Positions 22,809 through 33,079 of a stretch of 64,000 nt of DNA are shown piece after piece. The stretch is from positions 29,596,501-29,660,500 of the forward strand of contig NC_134146.1 of assembly GCF_033958435.1 (NCBI RefSeq), read 5' to 3'. Within the stretch, counting starts at the first letter, position 1, and every line of letters begins with the position of its first letter. Position numbers and translations under genes: made by a program. Source of the DNA: Carettochelys insculpta (Eukaryota > Chordata > Testudines > Carettochelyidae). A model generated the notes under the pieces. It had not been told where the DNA came from. It worked only from the letters and a program-made list of their open reading frames with translations, and did not search any database.

Positions 22809-25800
22809 TGGATGAGGCTCCATAGATAGGGATTCCCTAGCAGTTAGTCAGATAGGGAACGTGGGAAATAATATATGGGCAAGATCAGATGTGAAACAAT
22901 CGCATATAAAAAAATCCAACGCGTCTGTGAAAGGCGGACATATAAATAGTGGTAGTTTTTTAACGTGCTTTTACACAAATGCTAGGACTCTGTCTAATAA
23001 GATGGGTGAACTGGAGTACCTCATATCAAAGGAGGAAGTTGACATAATAGGCATCTCAGAAACATGGTGGAATGAGGACAATCAGTGGGACGCTATCATA
23101 CCGGGATACAAATTATATCGGAAAGACAGAACAGGTCGTGCGGGTGGCGGAGTGGTACTATATGTGAAGGATAATATAGAATCAAATGAAGCAAAAATCC
23201 TAAAGGAATCAAAATGTTCCATAGAATCATTATGGATAACAATTCATTCCTCTAATATGAATATGGCATTAGGAATATATTACCGACCACCTAACCAGGA
23301 CAGTGATAGTGATGCTGAAATGTTAAGGGAGATTAGAGAGGCTATCAAAATAAAAAACACAGTAATAATAGGAGATTTCAATTATCCCCATATTGATTGG
23401 GTGCATGTCACCTCAGGACGGGATTCAGAGATTAAATTTCTTGATGCCTTAAATGACTGCTTCTTGGAGCAGCTAGTACAGGAACCCACAAGGGGAGAGT
23501 CAATTCTCGATCTAGTCTTGACTGGAACGCAGGATCTGGTCCAAGAGGTAACTGTTACTGGACCGCTTGGAAATAGTGACCACAATATAATAACTTTTAA
23601 TATTCCTGTGTTGGGAAGAACACCGCAGCGGTCAAACACTCTGGCATTTAATTTCAAAAAGGGGAATTACACTAAAATGAGGAAGCTAGTTAAACAGAAA
23701 CTAAAAGGTAGAGTAATTAAACTAAAATCCCTGGAAGCTGCATGGAAACTGTTTAAAGACACCATACTAGAGGCCCAACTTAAATGTATACCCCAAATAA
23801 AAAAACACAGTAAGAGACCTAACAAAGAACCACCATGGCTAAACAGCCATGTTAAAAAGGCAGTGAGAGAGAAAAGGGCAGCTTTTAAAAAGTGGAAGTC
23901 AAATCCTAGTGAGGAAAATAGAAAGGAACATAAACACTCCCAAATTAAGTGTCATAATGTAATAAGAAAAGCCAAAAAAGATTTTGAGGAACAGCTAGCC
24001 AAAAATTCAAAAAATGATAGTAAAATGTTTTTTAAATACATTAGAAGCAGGAAGTCCGCTAAAAAAGCAGTGGGGCCCTTGGACGATAAAGATATAAAAG
24101 GAGCGATCAAGGAAGACAGTGCCATTGCGGAGCGATTAAATGATTTCTTTGCTTCAGTCTTCACGGCTGAGGATGTTACAGAGGTTCCTAAATCTGAGCC
24201 AGCCTTTTTAGGTGACAAATCTGAGGAACTCACTCAGATTGAAGTGACATTAGAGGAGGTTTTGGAGTTAATTGATAAGCTGAATAGTAACAAGTCTCCA
24301 GGACCAGACAGTATTCACCCAAGGGTTCTGAAAGAACTCAAATGTGAAATTGCGGAGTTATTAACAGTGGTTTGTAACCTATCATTTAAATCCACTTTGG
24401 TACCAAATGACTGGAAGACGGCCAATATAATGCCAATATTTAAAAAAGGCTCTAGAGGAGACCCTGGCAATTATAGACCGATAAGTTTAACATCAGTACC
24501 AGGCAAATTAGTAGAAACACTAGTAAAGAATAAAATTGCAAGGCACATAGAAGAGCACGAATTGTTGGGCAAAAGTCAGCATGGTTTCTGCAGAGGGAAG
24601 TCGTGTCTAACTAATCTATTAGAATTCTTTGAAGGGGTTAATAAACATGCGGACAAGGGGCACCCAGTGGACATAATATACCTAGATTTCCAGAAAGCCT
24701 TTGACACGGTCCCACACCAAAGGCTTTTATGTAAATTAGGTGGTCATGGGATAGGAGGAAAGATCCTTTCATGGATCGGGAATTGGTTAAAAGACAGAAA
24801 ACAAAGGGTGGGAATAAATGGTAAATTTTCACAATGGAGGAGGGTAACTAGTGGTGTTCCCCAGGGGTCAGTCCTGGGACCGATCCTGTTCAACTTGTTC
24901 ATCAATGATCTAGAAAACGAGGTAAGCAGTGAGGTGGCAAAGTTTGCAGATGACACCAAGTTGTTCAGGACAGTCAAAACCAAAACAGATTGTGAAGAAC
25001 TACAAAAAGATCTCAGCAAACTGAGTGATTGGGCAGCAAAATGGCAAATGAAATTTAATGTGGGTAAGTGTAAGGTAATGCATGTTGGAAAAAATAACCC
25101 AAATTACACGTACTACATGATGGGGTCAAATTTAGCTATGACAGATCAGGAAAGGGATCTTGGAGTTATAGTGGATAGTTCTCTGAAGACATCCATGCAG
25201 TGTGCAGCGGCAGTTAGTAAAGCAAATAGGATGTTAAGAATTATTAAAAAAGGGATCGATAATAAGACAAAAGATATCATACTTCCCCTATATAAAACTA
25301 TGGTACGCCCACATCTTGAGTACTGCGTGCAGATGTGGTCTCCTCACCTCAAAAAAGATATATTGGCATTAGAAAAGGTTCAGAAAAGGGCGACTAAGAT
25401 GATTAGGGGCTTGGAACGGGTCCCATATGGGGAGAGGCTAGAGAGACTGGGACTTTTCAGTTTGGAAAAGAGGCGATTGAGGGGCGATATGATAGAGGTA
25501 TATAAAATCATGAATGGTGTGGAGAAAGTGAATATAGAAAAATTATTTACCTTTTCCCATAATACAAGAACTAGGGGACACCAAATGAAATTGATGGGTA
25601 GTAGGTTCAAAACTAATAAAAGGAAATTTTTCTTCACACAGCGCACAGTCAACCTGTGGAACTCCTTGCCCGAGGAGGCTGTGAAGGCCAGGACTCTATT
25701 AGGGTTTAAAAAAGAGCTTGATAAATTTTTGCAGGTTAGGTCCATAAATGGCTATTAGCCAGGGATAAAGTATGGTGCCCCAGCCTTCAGAACAAGGGCA

Positions 25801-25957
25801 GGAGATGGATGGCAGGAGATAAATCACTTGATCATTGTCTTCTGTTCTCCTTCTCTGGGGCACCTGGCATTGGCCACCGTCGGCAGATGGGATGCTGGGC
25901 TGGATGGACCTTTGGTCTGACCCAGTATGGCCATTCTTATGTTCTTATGTTCTTATG
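22809..25957 (+). mobile_element. CR1 LINE, 5'-truncated, young, with target duplication
   Basis: About 3.15 kb: an uninterrupted ORF2, a short 3' UTR of about 190 bp, and a 3' end of three TTCTTATG units (about 25934-25957), the typical CR1 terminus. The nonamer TGATGATAA occurs at 22800-22808 just before the element and at 25956-25964 just after it, overlapping the last repeat unit by one or two bases. This is a plausible short target-site duplication. ORF1 and the 5' UTR are missing, so it is truncated from the 5' side like most CR1 copies. The intact frame and preserved duplication suggest a recent insertion. Confidence 0.92.
22861..25758 (+). CDS. CR1 ORF2 polyprotein: AP endonuclease plus reverse transcriptase
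   Basis: This 965-codon frame has no stop or frameshift. It encodes the enzyme that nicks genomic DNA and copies CR1 RNA at the nick (target-primed reverse transcription). The N-terminal apurinic/apyrimidinic-type endonuclease spans roughly residues 35-250: SETWW (catalytic E67), [10 protein letters not shown] (D172, N174) and SDHNII (D240, H241). The reverse transcriptase spans roughly 480-760: [11 protein letters not shown] (D609), [10 protein letters not shown] (around 665-674) and FADD (695-698, D697 and D698). The C-terminal part contains the [11 protein letters not shown] block typical of CR1. All key residues I can check are present. The first codon is GTG and the frame stays open to an in-frame TGA at 22813, so the true initiator was probably lost with the 5' truncation. 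Expression would need a fortuitous promoter. Confidence 0.92.
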   Translation: MGNNIWARSDVKQSHIKKSNASVKGGHINSGSFLTCFYTNARTLSNKMGELEYLISKEEVDIIGISETWWNEDNQWDAIIPGYKLYRKDRTGRAGGGVVLYVKDNIESNEAKILKESKCSIESLWITIHSSNMNMALGIYYRPPNQDSDSDAEMLREIREAIKIKNTVIIGDFNYPHIDWVHVTSGRDSEIKFLDALNDCFLEQLVQEPTRGESILDLVLTGTQDLVQEVTVTGPLGNSDHNIITFNIPVLGRTPQRSNTLAFNFKKGNYTKMRKLVKQKLKGRVIKLKSLEAAWKLFKDTILEAQLKCIPQIKKHSKRPNKEPPWLNSHVKKAVREKRAAFKKWKSNPSEENRKEHKHSQIKCHNVIRKAKKDFEEQLAKNSKNDSKMFFKYIRSRKSAKKAVGPLDDKDIKGAIKEDSAIAERLNDFFASVFTAEDVTEVPKSEPAFLGDKSEELTQIEVTLEEVLELIDKLNSNKSPGPDSIHPRVLKELKCEIAELLTVVCNLSFKSTLVPNDWKTANIMPIFKKGSRGDPGNYRPISLTSVPGKLVETLVKNKIARHIEEHELLGKSQHGFCRGKSCLTNLLEFFEGVNKHADKGHPVDIIYLDFQKAFDTVPHQRLLCKLGGHGIGGKILSWIGNWLKDRKQRVGINGKFSQWRRVTSGVPQGSVLGPILFNLFINDLENEVSSEVAKFADDTKLFRTVKTKTDCEELQKDLSKLSDWAAKWQMKFNVGKCKVMHVGKNNPNYTYYMMGSNLAMTDQERDLGVIVDSSLKTSMQCAAAVSKANRMLRIIKKGIDNKTKDIILPLYKTMVRPHLEYCVQMWSPHLKKDILALEKVQKRATKMIRGLERVPYGERLERLGLFSLEKRRLRGDMIEVYKIMNGVEKVNIEKLFTFSHNTRTRGHQMKLMGSRFKTNKRKFFFTQRTVNLWNSLPEEAVKARTLLGFKKELDKFLQVRSINGY

Positions 25958-26744
25958 ATGATAAGTCTGGAACTTCTGGAGTCAGGCATTCTCAACAGAG
26001 GCTCATCAGCTGTAAAACTTGTTGCCACCAGAAGTCAGGCTGTGCCTAATGTCATATTAACCTCCTTTAATTTATAACAAACGAAAGGGCTGCAAAATTA
26101 TTGGCAGTGGTGCTCTGGGAAGTAGCCACTTAAACTTGATTTGTGCATGTAGGTTGACTGTAAACTCTTGGGACAGAGCCTGTCTCTTATTTTGTTTTTT
26201 TCAGTGAACCAAGCACAATAACAGTGATCCCAGCTAGAGCCTCTGGGCATCACTGCAATACATTTAGCAATAATAAAATGCCTTTAATTGTAGGGTGGAG
26301 AATATGGCTTGTCTCCAGACAGGAAACATTGGTCTTTTTAAATTTCTGACTGTGCCTAGATACTATAATGAAAGGTGCATAATAAAGAGGGAAGACAATA
26401 GTGATAGCTTCATTGCTCTGCAGGCACTAATTCCAACTAGCCAAAAGAAAAACTACAGCTAATGAAAATTTAGTCTCTTGAGTCATAGCTGTGTCCCAGA
26501 AACTAGGGCTGTGCTATTTAAAAGCTCTAATCCATGTGATAGGCAAGTCATGGTTCAGTAATGGGGGGATAAGAAAAGGATCCGCAATGGAAAAGCTGAG
26601 GAGTGGAAGCATAAAGACAGTAAGACAAATTCTGTCCTGCATGGCATCATCTGAGTGCCTGCACCTTAAGTCACTGACCCTATTTCATCTCTTCCCCCCA
26701 TACACCTAGATGGTGTGTACCGAGGGAGTCAGGTCCCCGCTTGC

Positions 26745-26865
26745 TAGACTCTAGACCAGTAGGTCTCAAATCTTTTGGTCTTTGGCCCACCTCGTTCAAC
26801 CCAAACCTTTTTGTGGACCACCACCTAGCCACCCATGATGATGCAATGCATTCATTTATCTTTAA
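26745..26865. repeat. Short interspersed repeat fragment
   Basis: It contains GTCTCAAATCTTTTGG..TTGGCCCACCT and TTTGTGGACCACCACCTA, text I associate with a DNA-transposon-derived repeat common in turtles. The boundaries are unclear. Confidence 0.35.
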
Positions 26866-27180
26866 GCGAGGTCAAGGCAGAAGGTTGGGTGCAGGAGCAG
26901 GCTGGGGTGGGCATTCTGACTGGCAGGGAGGGGGCAGCAGGGGGCAGGGACAGGGGTCGTGGAGGGAGGGGGTAGGAGTGGATGGGAGTCAGGTATCTCG
27001 AAGGGAGGGAGGGTACAGGAGTGGGCTGGGGTTGGGGTGTCTGAGCAGGAAGTGGTTGCAAGACTGGGCTGGGGGAATGGGATGTGGGAGGGAGGATGCA
27101 GGAGCAGGCTGGGGGTACATGAGATGGGGGGCACTTAGCACAGTTTCCCAGGGGTACACTTGGCTCCATTCCCCACCCCC
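26866..27180. repeat. G-rich, minisatellite-like tract
   Basis: The + strand is strongly G-rich with recurrent GGCTGGGG, GGGAGGG and TGCAGGAGCAGG words at irregular spacing. It has many runs of three or more G and could form G-quadruplexes. Long open frames on either strand here follow from the base skew, not from a gene. Confidence 0.6.
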
Positions 27181-27185
27181 GCCTC

Positions 27186-27620
27186 ATTGAATTTACTTCA
27201 GACCGTTCCTCCAGTTTATCCAGATCATTTTAAATTATAATCCTATCCACAAAAACCCTTGCAATCCCTCCCAGCTTGCTATCATCCACACACTTGATAA
27301 GCATATTCTCTATGCCATTTTCTAAACCATTGGTTAAGATATTGAACAGAACTGGTCCCTGAACTGATCCCTGTGGAACCCTACTTGTTATGTCCTTCCA
27401 GCATGACTATGAACCACAGCTCTCTACTCTCTGGGAACAGATACCAGATATGCACCCACCTTATAGTAACCTCATTGAGGTTGTATTTCCCTAGTTTATT
27501 AATGAGAAGATCATGAGAGACTGTATCAGATGTCTTATTAAAGACTAATTCCATCACATCTGCCACTTGCCTCGCCCCTCCCCATAGGCTTGTTATGCTG
27601 TCAAAGAAAGCTATCAAGTT
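27186..27620 (-). mobile_element. Old CR1-clade LINE fragment, reverse transcriptase, antisense
   Basis: On the minus strand the translation contains SDTVSHDLLINKLGKYNL and TIRWVHIW, then after a frameshift PQGSVQGPVLFNILTNGLEN and a degraded catalytic box CVDDSKLGG in place of FADDTKLGG, followed by NDLDKLEE after a stop. Motif order and spacing are those of a CR1-group reverse transcriptase. Its relative at 22861 differs strongly in sequence, so this is a different, much older subfamily. Dead by frameshift and stop codons. Confidence 0.8.
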
Positions 27621-27649
27621 GGTTTGACATAATTTGCTCTTGCCAGATC

Positions 27650-29480
27650 CAGGCTGTTATTTAACACCTTATTATCTAACTACCGTTGCTTTAATTTTAA
27701 AATATTTGCTCTTGTGGGGAAAGTCTTATTCACATGAAGTAGGCCCACTGACATCAACTGAATAGGGCAAGCAGGGTTTAGTCCTATACATTTGCAAAGT
27801 ACTGAACAAACATTGCATGCTTCTTCTACTAGGCCATGCTGCCTCATTAAAAAAAGTAACTGAAGCATCTACCCCTGACCTCCTGATTGTTCCTTGGAAA
27901 CCAGTTGCTAGGCAGCTTACACACCTGGAAAGTTAATATATTATAATTCTTATCCACCAGTGGAGTGGTGTAGTAGTCAGGCACGAGAAATAATTAAGCC
28001 ATTGTTCATGCATTATGTATCTCAGACTCTAAAAATAAGGGTGGGAGGAATTCACTGATCATAAAAATGAGGGCCCCGCAAAGATGGGCTAGAGCTAGGC
28101 CTAGTGTAGGCAAGGCCATGTAAGAGGTTCCCGACACAGCTCTGCCAGTGCACGTCCACCTCAGCCTGTGTGGCTGAACACCCTATTGTTCTTGACTCTC
28201 ACTGCTAATTGTGCCAAATTGTTTGGTCATTTTTTAACATGAATATCAAACACATCTAGCAACCATGATGCAAGTGATTTATAGGCCAAAATTTGCATTT
28301 ACAAATCCTTAGGACAATTACAAATAAATGTGCAAACAGTAAAACTACTAAATTATATACACTGTTCATGGTGCAGCGATCCCCCAGATCTACTTTTGTG
28401 CTTTTGGAGAGTCAATGTGACAAGCTCTTCAAGGTGGAAGACACTCTTTTTCCTCAGATTTCCACTTCAAGCACATCATAAAAGCATTCTGTTTGATTCT
28501 TTCCCCCCATGCATCAGTTTACTGTGTGCTTCTCCCTATTGTTTCCAGCCTAACCAATATCTGAATGGAAATACATTTAAAGTTAATTACATTATACAAT
28601 CCCAGGTCCTGATTTTGATCTCATGCTAATTTTATTCTGTTGTAACTCAGTTAACGTCTTGGGAATTTAATCCTGGTTTACACTGATGCAAGTTTTCTTT
28701 TTTGTATGATGCTCAATATACCCAAATTGGCTGTCATGCCATAGATCTATTTCTAGTATATACATCTGTTATGTTGTAAAGTGTAATTATCTTTGCCTTT
28801 TAATAAATTACATGGAAGTTATTCATCTTTTTATTGCTAATATTCTAACCATATTACTATATGAATACATTGCACCATAGGCACTGATCCTGCTTCTGTC
28901 TGAAGATGAGAGTTTTACCAATGAGTTTAATGGGAGCCAGATCAGAATCTAAACTACAGTTCTTATTGTATAGTACAGTCACCCTTGCTTCATTGCAAGG
29001 CATAAGATCATGATTAAGTTTAGTCAACCATCCAAATGTGTGGATAATGAAAGCACACCTTTTGGTATCCTATTCTTTGGTTGTCACTTATTTAGATTTG
29101 TCCTGTGGGACATCAGGTAAATTTTTACAACAATGCAACATTTACATCCTCGTATCAGGTGTTGATGCATCACATTGTGTTGACATGCCATGACATAACA
29201 TTATGGCTAAAAAAGATTAAAACAAGCTAGAACAAAGTAATTTGTACCACCATTATTAGCGGTGGTTGATTGAGTCCCTCCAGAGCAGCGGAAGGTGGGT
29301 GAAAATCCAGAGTAATATTCATCATAATACAATTTTAGAATGGCTGCAAGCCTTGATTCATGTGACTAATCTCAACTGATTACTGATATAAGGGGAGAAC
29401 TTATTTTGATATATAATTTTGCATGAAAACCAGGTCTCAAAATGTATGGAAACAAATAGAAGGTAGTGGGCACTATACGC
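27650..29480. other. Gene-free stretch, nothing recognised
   Basis: AT-rich sequence without recognisable exons or bounded repeats. Confidence 0.4.
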
Positions 29481-29483
29481 AGA

Positions 29484-29672
29484 TGGGGGAAGGATAGATC
29501 AGTGGTCTGCTAAACCCAGGGTTGTGAGCTCAATCCTTGAGGGGCCATTTAGGGATTTGGAGCAAACAGGAGGGGAAAAAAAAAAGGGATGGTGCTTGGT
29601 CTTGCCAAGAGGGCAGGGGACTGGACTGGCTGACCTCCCAAGATCCCTTCCAGTTCTATGAGATGTGTATCT
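29484..29672 (+). mobile_element. tRNA-derived SINE of the turtle Pol III type
   Basis: The 5' part has a tRNA-like Pol III promoter: a box A-like GGATAGATCAGTGGTCTGC and a box B-like GGTTGTGAGCTCAATCC. Then come GAGGGGCCATTTAGGGAT and the tail GATCCCTTCCAGTTCTATGA. The copy at 50645-50835 is the same family on the opposite strand. Hidden-necked turtles carry such tRNA-Lys-type SINEs (Cry I). The subfamily assignment is from memory. Confidence 0.8.
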
Positions 29673-30399
29673 CCATATATTATTATTTATCATTCCTCTG
29701 ATGCTACTGTCACTCCTATCTATAGTGATGACTTCCTGGCTAACTCCAAGGGCTCCTTCTTTCCCCTTACCTTCCAATCTGTCTCCCAGATGCAGTACTC
29801 TCAGTCACTCCATTCCCTTTAATAGTCCCTCCTTCCTGACTTTTCAGTGACATTCTTTTTGGTCATTCCTTTTCAGATTTAACCAATCCTATGCAGGTTC
29901 TTATACCGCCTTCATTATTTTACTATCTAAGCACCTTCCAGTAATGCTTAAGCATCAGGATGAATATCTTTCATGTGTAGGTCCTTCATTCCCTCCATCC
30001 TTGTGCAAGAGGGAGAACGGTGCATGTAGTGGTGCATTTTTGTTAGGTTTTTAACAATCACACAGCAGTAACTTAGACAAGGCAGGCCATCTCATACTTG
30101 GAGAGAAGGTGAGGTTAGTGTTGGTCTACAGTTCCTTTAGGTATCTTGTCCAGGCCCCTATGAAAGCTTCTCTATAAATGGAGGAGCTTTCTTCTCATAG
30201 AAAGTTCCATTTTGCTTCAGGACCAAAGTGGTTGACCACAGTGCTCAACCTGAAGTTTTGGATGTTCCAGCTATGCTAGCCCCAGGCCACTGGGCACTTT
30301 GAAGATAAGGACTGAGACTTCGAACTCTCTTCCACCAATAACCTTGGGCATGGTCTGGGCCCCATCCTCCTCTTTGTACACTGAAATGAAGGGCAAATA

Positions 30400-31170
30400 T
30401 TTGTGCTCTTATGGTTTTAACTCCCTTTCCTGTGCTAATGACTGGTATGCCTGATTTTGTGCTCCCTCACGTCAATCTTACATCTATGAATCTCTTTCTG
30501 ACATCTGTTCCTAGGTGTCCTGCCACCAACTCAAACACAATATGAATTTGTTTCTCTTCATATGCTCCCTTACTTTCCCAACATGGTCACGAAATTCTCT
30601 CTTCTGCCTGTCTCCCAAGAAAGCCACCCTTGATATCATGCTTGACACCTTTCTCTCCTCTCCTGACATTGTCTTTGTCTAATACTGCTGATTCCTTTTC
30701 TATATCATCTGCATCCCTATCACCTTGTCTTTTTGACTTGGTAATGTCCCACCTGGAGCACAGCAACTCTTTCACTTTAATCTATTTCAGTATTGCTTTC
30801 CATCCACAAATTCTGTTTGAAGTTCTTGCCAAAATCATTTTAGTGCTTACCACTCCACCCATATTTCCATTCTTCACTAGCATCACATTGCCCTCTGCAT
30901 CAATTGCAAACTCCCTGTCTTTGCCTTCAGAGCTGGATGCACAGTTTTGCCCGTTTTACAGCTCTCTTATCTTCCACCATTTTACTCCCTAACTACTTAT
31001 GCTGTGGCAGTTCCTCTAGCTGCCATACCCCCTACAAGTTTCTCTGCACCTTCTCCTACACTATCCCTTTGCCTGGAATTATCTTGCTGGTCCAGGTTCC
31101 CGTTCAGCCCTCACTTTCAATTCTCTCCTTCAAAGCATCCTTCCTGGAGAGGTTTCTTCATGTTTGAACC
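30400..31170 (+). mobile_element. L2-like LINE remnant, 3' half
   Basis: C/T-rich + strand follows the order of an L2-type reverse transcriptase C-terminus and 3' end: TGCCACCAACTCAAACACAAT, then TTCTGCCTGTCTCCCAAG, CACCTGGAGCACAGCAACTC (LEHSNS for the LDYCNSLL block), AAAATCATTTTAGTGCTTACC, TTTGCCTGGAAT and CCTTCAAAGCATCCTTCCTGG. Stops and shifts in all frames show it is inactive. The apparent open frames are fragments of it. Confidence 0.65.
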
Positions 31171-31846
31171 CATTCTTGTTGCAAAACTGTAAAACCACAG
31201 GTAGGCCAGGGTGGGCTGTGGCTCACCCACTTAGCCTTCCGGCCCACCAAAATCAGCATTATTCGAGCATCTGAAATTGAGGGCAGAGCAATGCACCCGC
31301 CATTCAGAAAGCTGCTCTCTGGCAGCTCTGCTTTGCCATTTTCTGAGCCACCTTCAGCACGTGCTCATTAGGCAGATGCAGCCCTGTGGCTGCGTGCACC
31401 AGGGCGAGGAAGAGGGTATGGTGTTGGAAGAGAAACAGAACTAGAAGTCTATTAGGCTTACTCTCCTGAAAATTACGGCCCACCTAAATTTCCATTCCTA
31501 GCTACACTGCTGAAATAAACCCTCAAATCAAACAAACAATGAAACTTTAAAAACAGGAACCAACCTACTATGTATCTAGAGCACCAGAAACAACCTCATA
31601 TATAGCATGACCTTCTACACTGCTGAAAATCTCCTTCCTTTGATCCCTCCTACTTTGTCTCATTTGTTAGGGAAAAGGAGACTGCAAGCCTGCTGTACCA
31701 ACACAGGGTCTTTGCTTTTATTTCTGGGCAGAGTTAGCTTTGTTTCACCATTCTCCTGGTTGTGCATTTGGAATGATAAGGACTACCCTACAGCAGAGTT
31801 GATTTAGGATAACAAGGCAAGGCTGCTTCGGTAAATTGTACTAATA

Positions 31847-32310
31847 CAGTACACCTCCGATTTTTGCAGAGGCTGCGTTCTTGCACAACTCATCATAAGT
31901 CAAATTTCATGTAACTTGGAGAGCCAGGAAACTGACCATCACAGCAGCCCTGGTCAGTTTTCCCATTTCTGTCAGTGGCAGCAGCCTGACTATCGCTGCC
32001 CCTGACAGTGCGGCGGGGAGGCGGCTGTCCCTTACAGGAGCCGTTTCCTGGCTCCTGTCAGGCAGCAACTGAGGGCAAGCTCTCGGCTGCGACTGCTGAC
32101 AGGATCGAGGAAGCCTCTCCTGTCAGTGGTGGTAACTGAGTGGGCTGTTGCCCCTGACAGGAGCTGGGAAACTGACCAGCACAGCAGGTCAGTTTCCCCA
32201 CTCCTCCCAGTGGCTGACAGCCTAGAGTCAGGCGCCAGCTTCCAGCCCCTCAGAGTCCTGTTAATGTGAGATATGTGCAGCTCGAGTGCCTGTATCTCAA
32301 GGTTCTACAG
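31847..32310. mobile_element. Tc1/mariner-type (Tigger-like) MITE, 464 bp
   Basis: The left end CAGTACACCTCCGATTTT and right end AAGGTTCTACAG (complement CTGTAGAACCTT) are imperfect inverted repeats, each bordered by a TA dinucleotide (31845-31846, 32311-32312). The core has repeated CCTGTCAG/CTGACAGG and CAGTTTCC words and is GC-rich. The end sequence matches a CAGTAGAACCTC-type element I recall from turtles. Confidence 0.6.
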
Positions 32311-32319
32311 TACTCTGTA

Positions 32320-33070
32320 GTGGACCTAAAACACAAACAGAACAGCCCTAAAAGTACAAAGCCTTCCATGTATACAACAGGCTTTTTACCAGAAAAGATA
32401 AAGTACCTGCTAAATTATTACACTATTTCTATCACACAGGCAGGCCTAGTCATCTACACTGAGGAAAAACAGCTTCCCTGGGCATTCTGAATCCTTTCCT
32501 GGCCCTGGGTGTGCTGGGCCTCATTACAGGGATTCCTAGATGCATGCTGTAAATGACCCTGCCTCAGGAGTGCAAATATTGTGAGATGTTTTACACGTAG
32601 GTTTGTGGTTTGAGCTGCTGCCCCCAGGGAGACAATGGAAGGGCAGGCTCTGCCTGCTGCCTTGCATGCACGCATTTGCTTGCTTGTTCATTTGGCCTTG
32701 AAGCAGCTGGTGCCACCTGCCATTTGACTTTGCACTGTAAATGGTGATTCTGCCTCACAAATCGCACAACAACCACCCCTTAAAAATTATGCTTAGTATA
32801 ACAGGGTCGGGATATGTCTAAATTAATGCTACTCTATTTCCCACCCCCCCAACCCTCCCCACACAATTAACTACAGGATCACAAGTCTAGTGGGACGAGA
32901 AAGCCCTGGGGGAGCAAGGGCTGGGGGAGGCTTATTCTTGTCAGTGCCATACGATCGCTTCCCGGAATATGCAGCCTACCCTACAGCGTGCTGGTGGGTG
33001 CCGTGTCAGCTATTTCTGCGCTGATTTCTGTTTCGGGATAATTTGATGCTACATTTAGAAAACACAGCAG
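32320..33070. other. Gene-free stretch before the CpG island
   Basis: No exon or repeat is recognised. The composition shifts to GC-rich after about 32880. Confidence 0.4.
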
Positions 33071-33079
33071 GTCATTTCA

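Noticed and set aside
26741..27190. 149-codon + frame and 111-codon - frame
   Set aside because: Both follow from the G-rich minisatellite-like tract, with repetitive Gly/Arg or Pro/Ser content.
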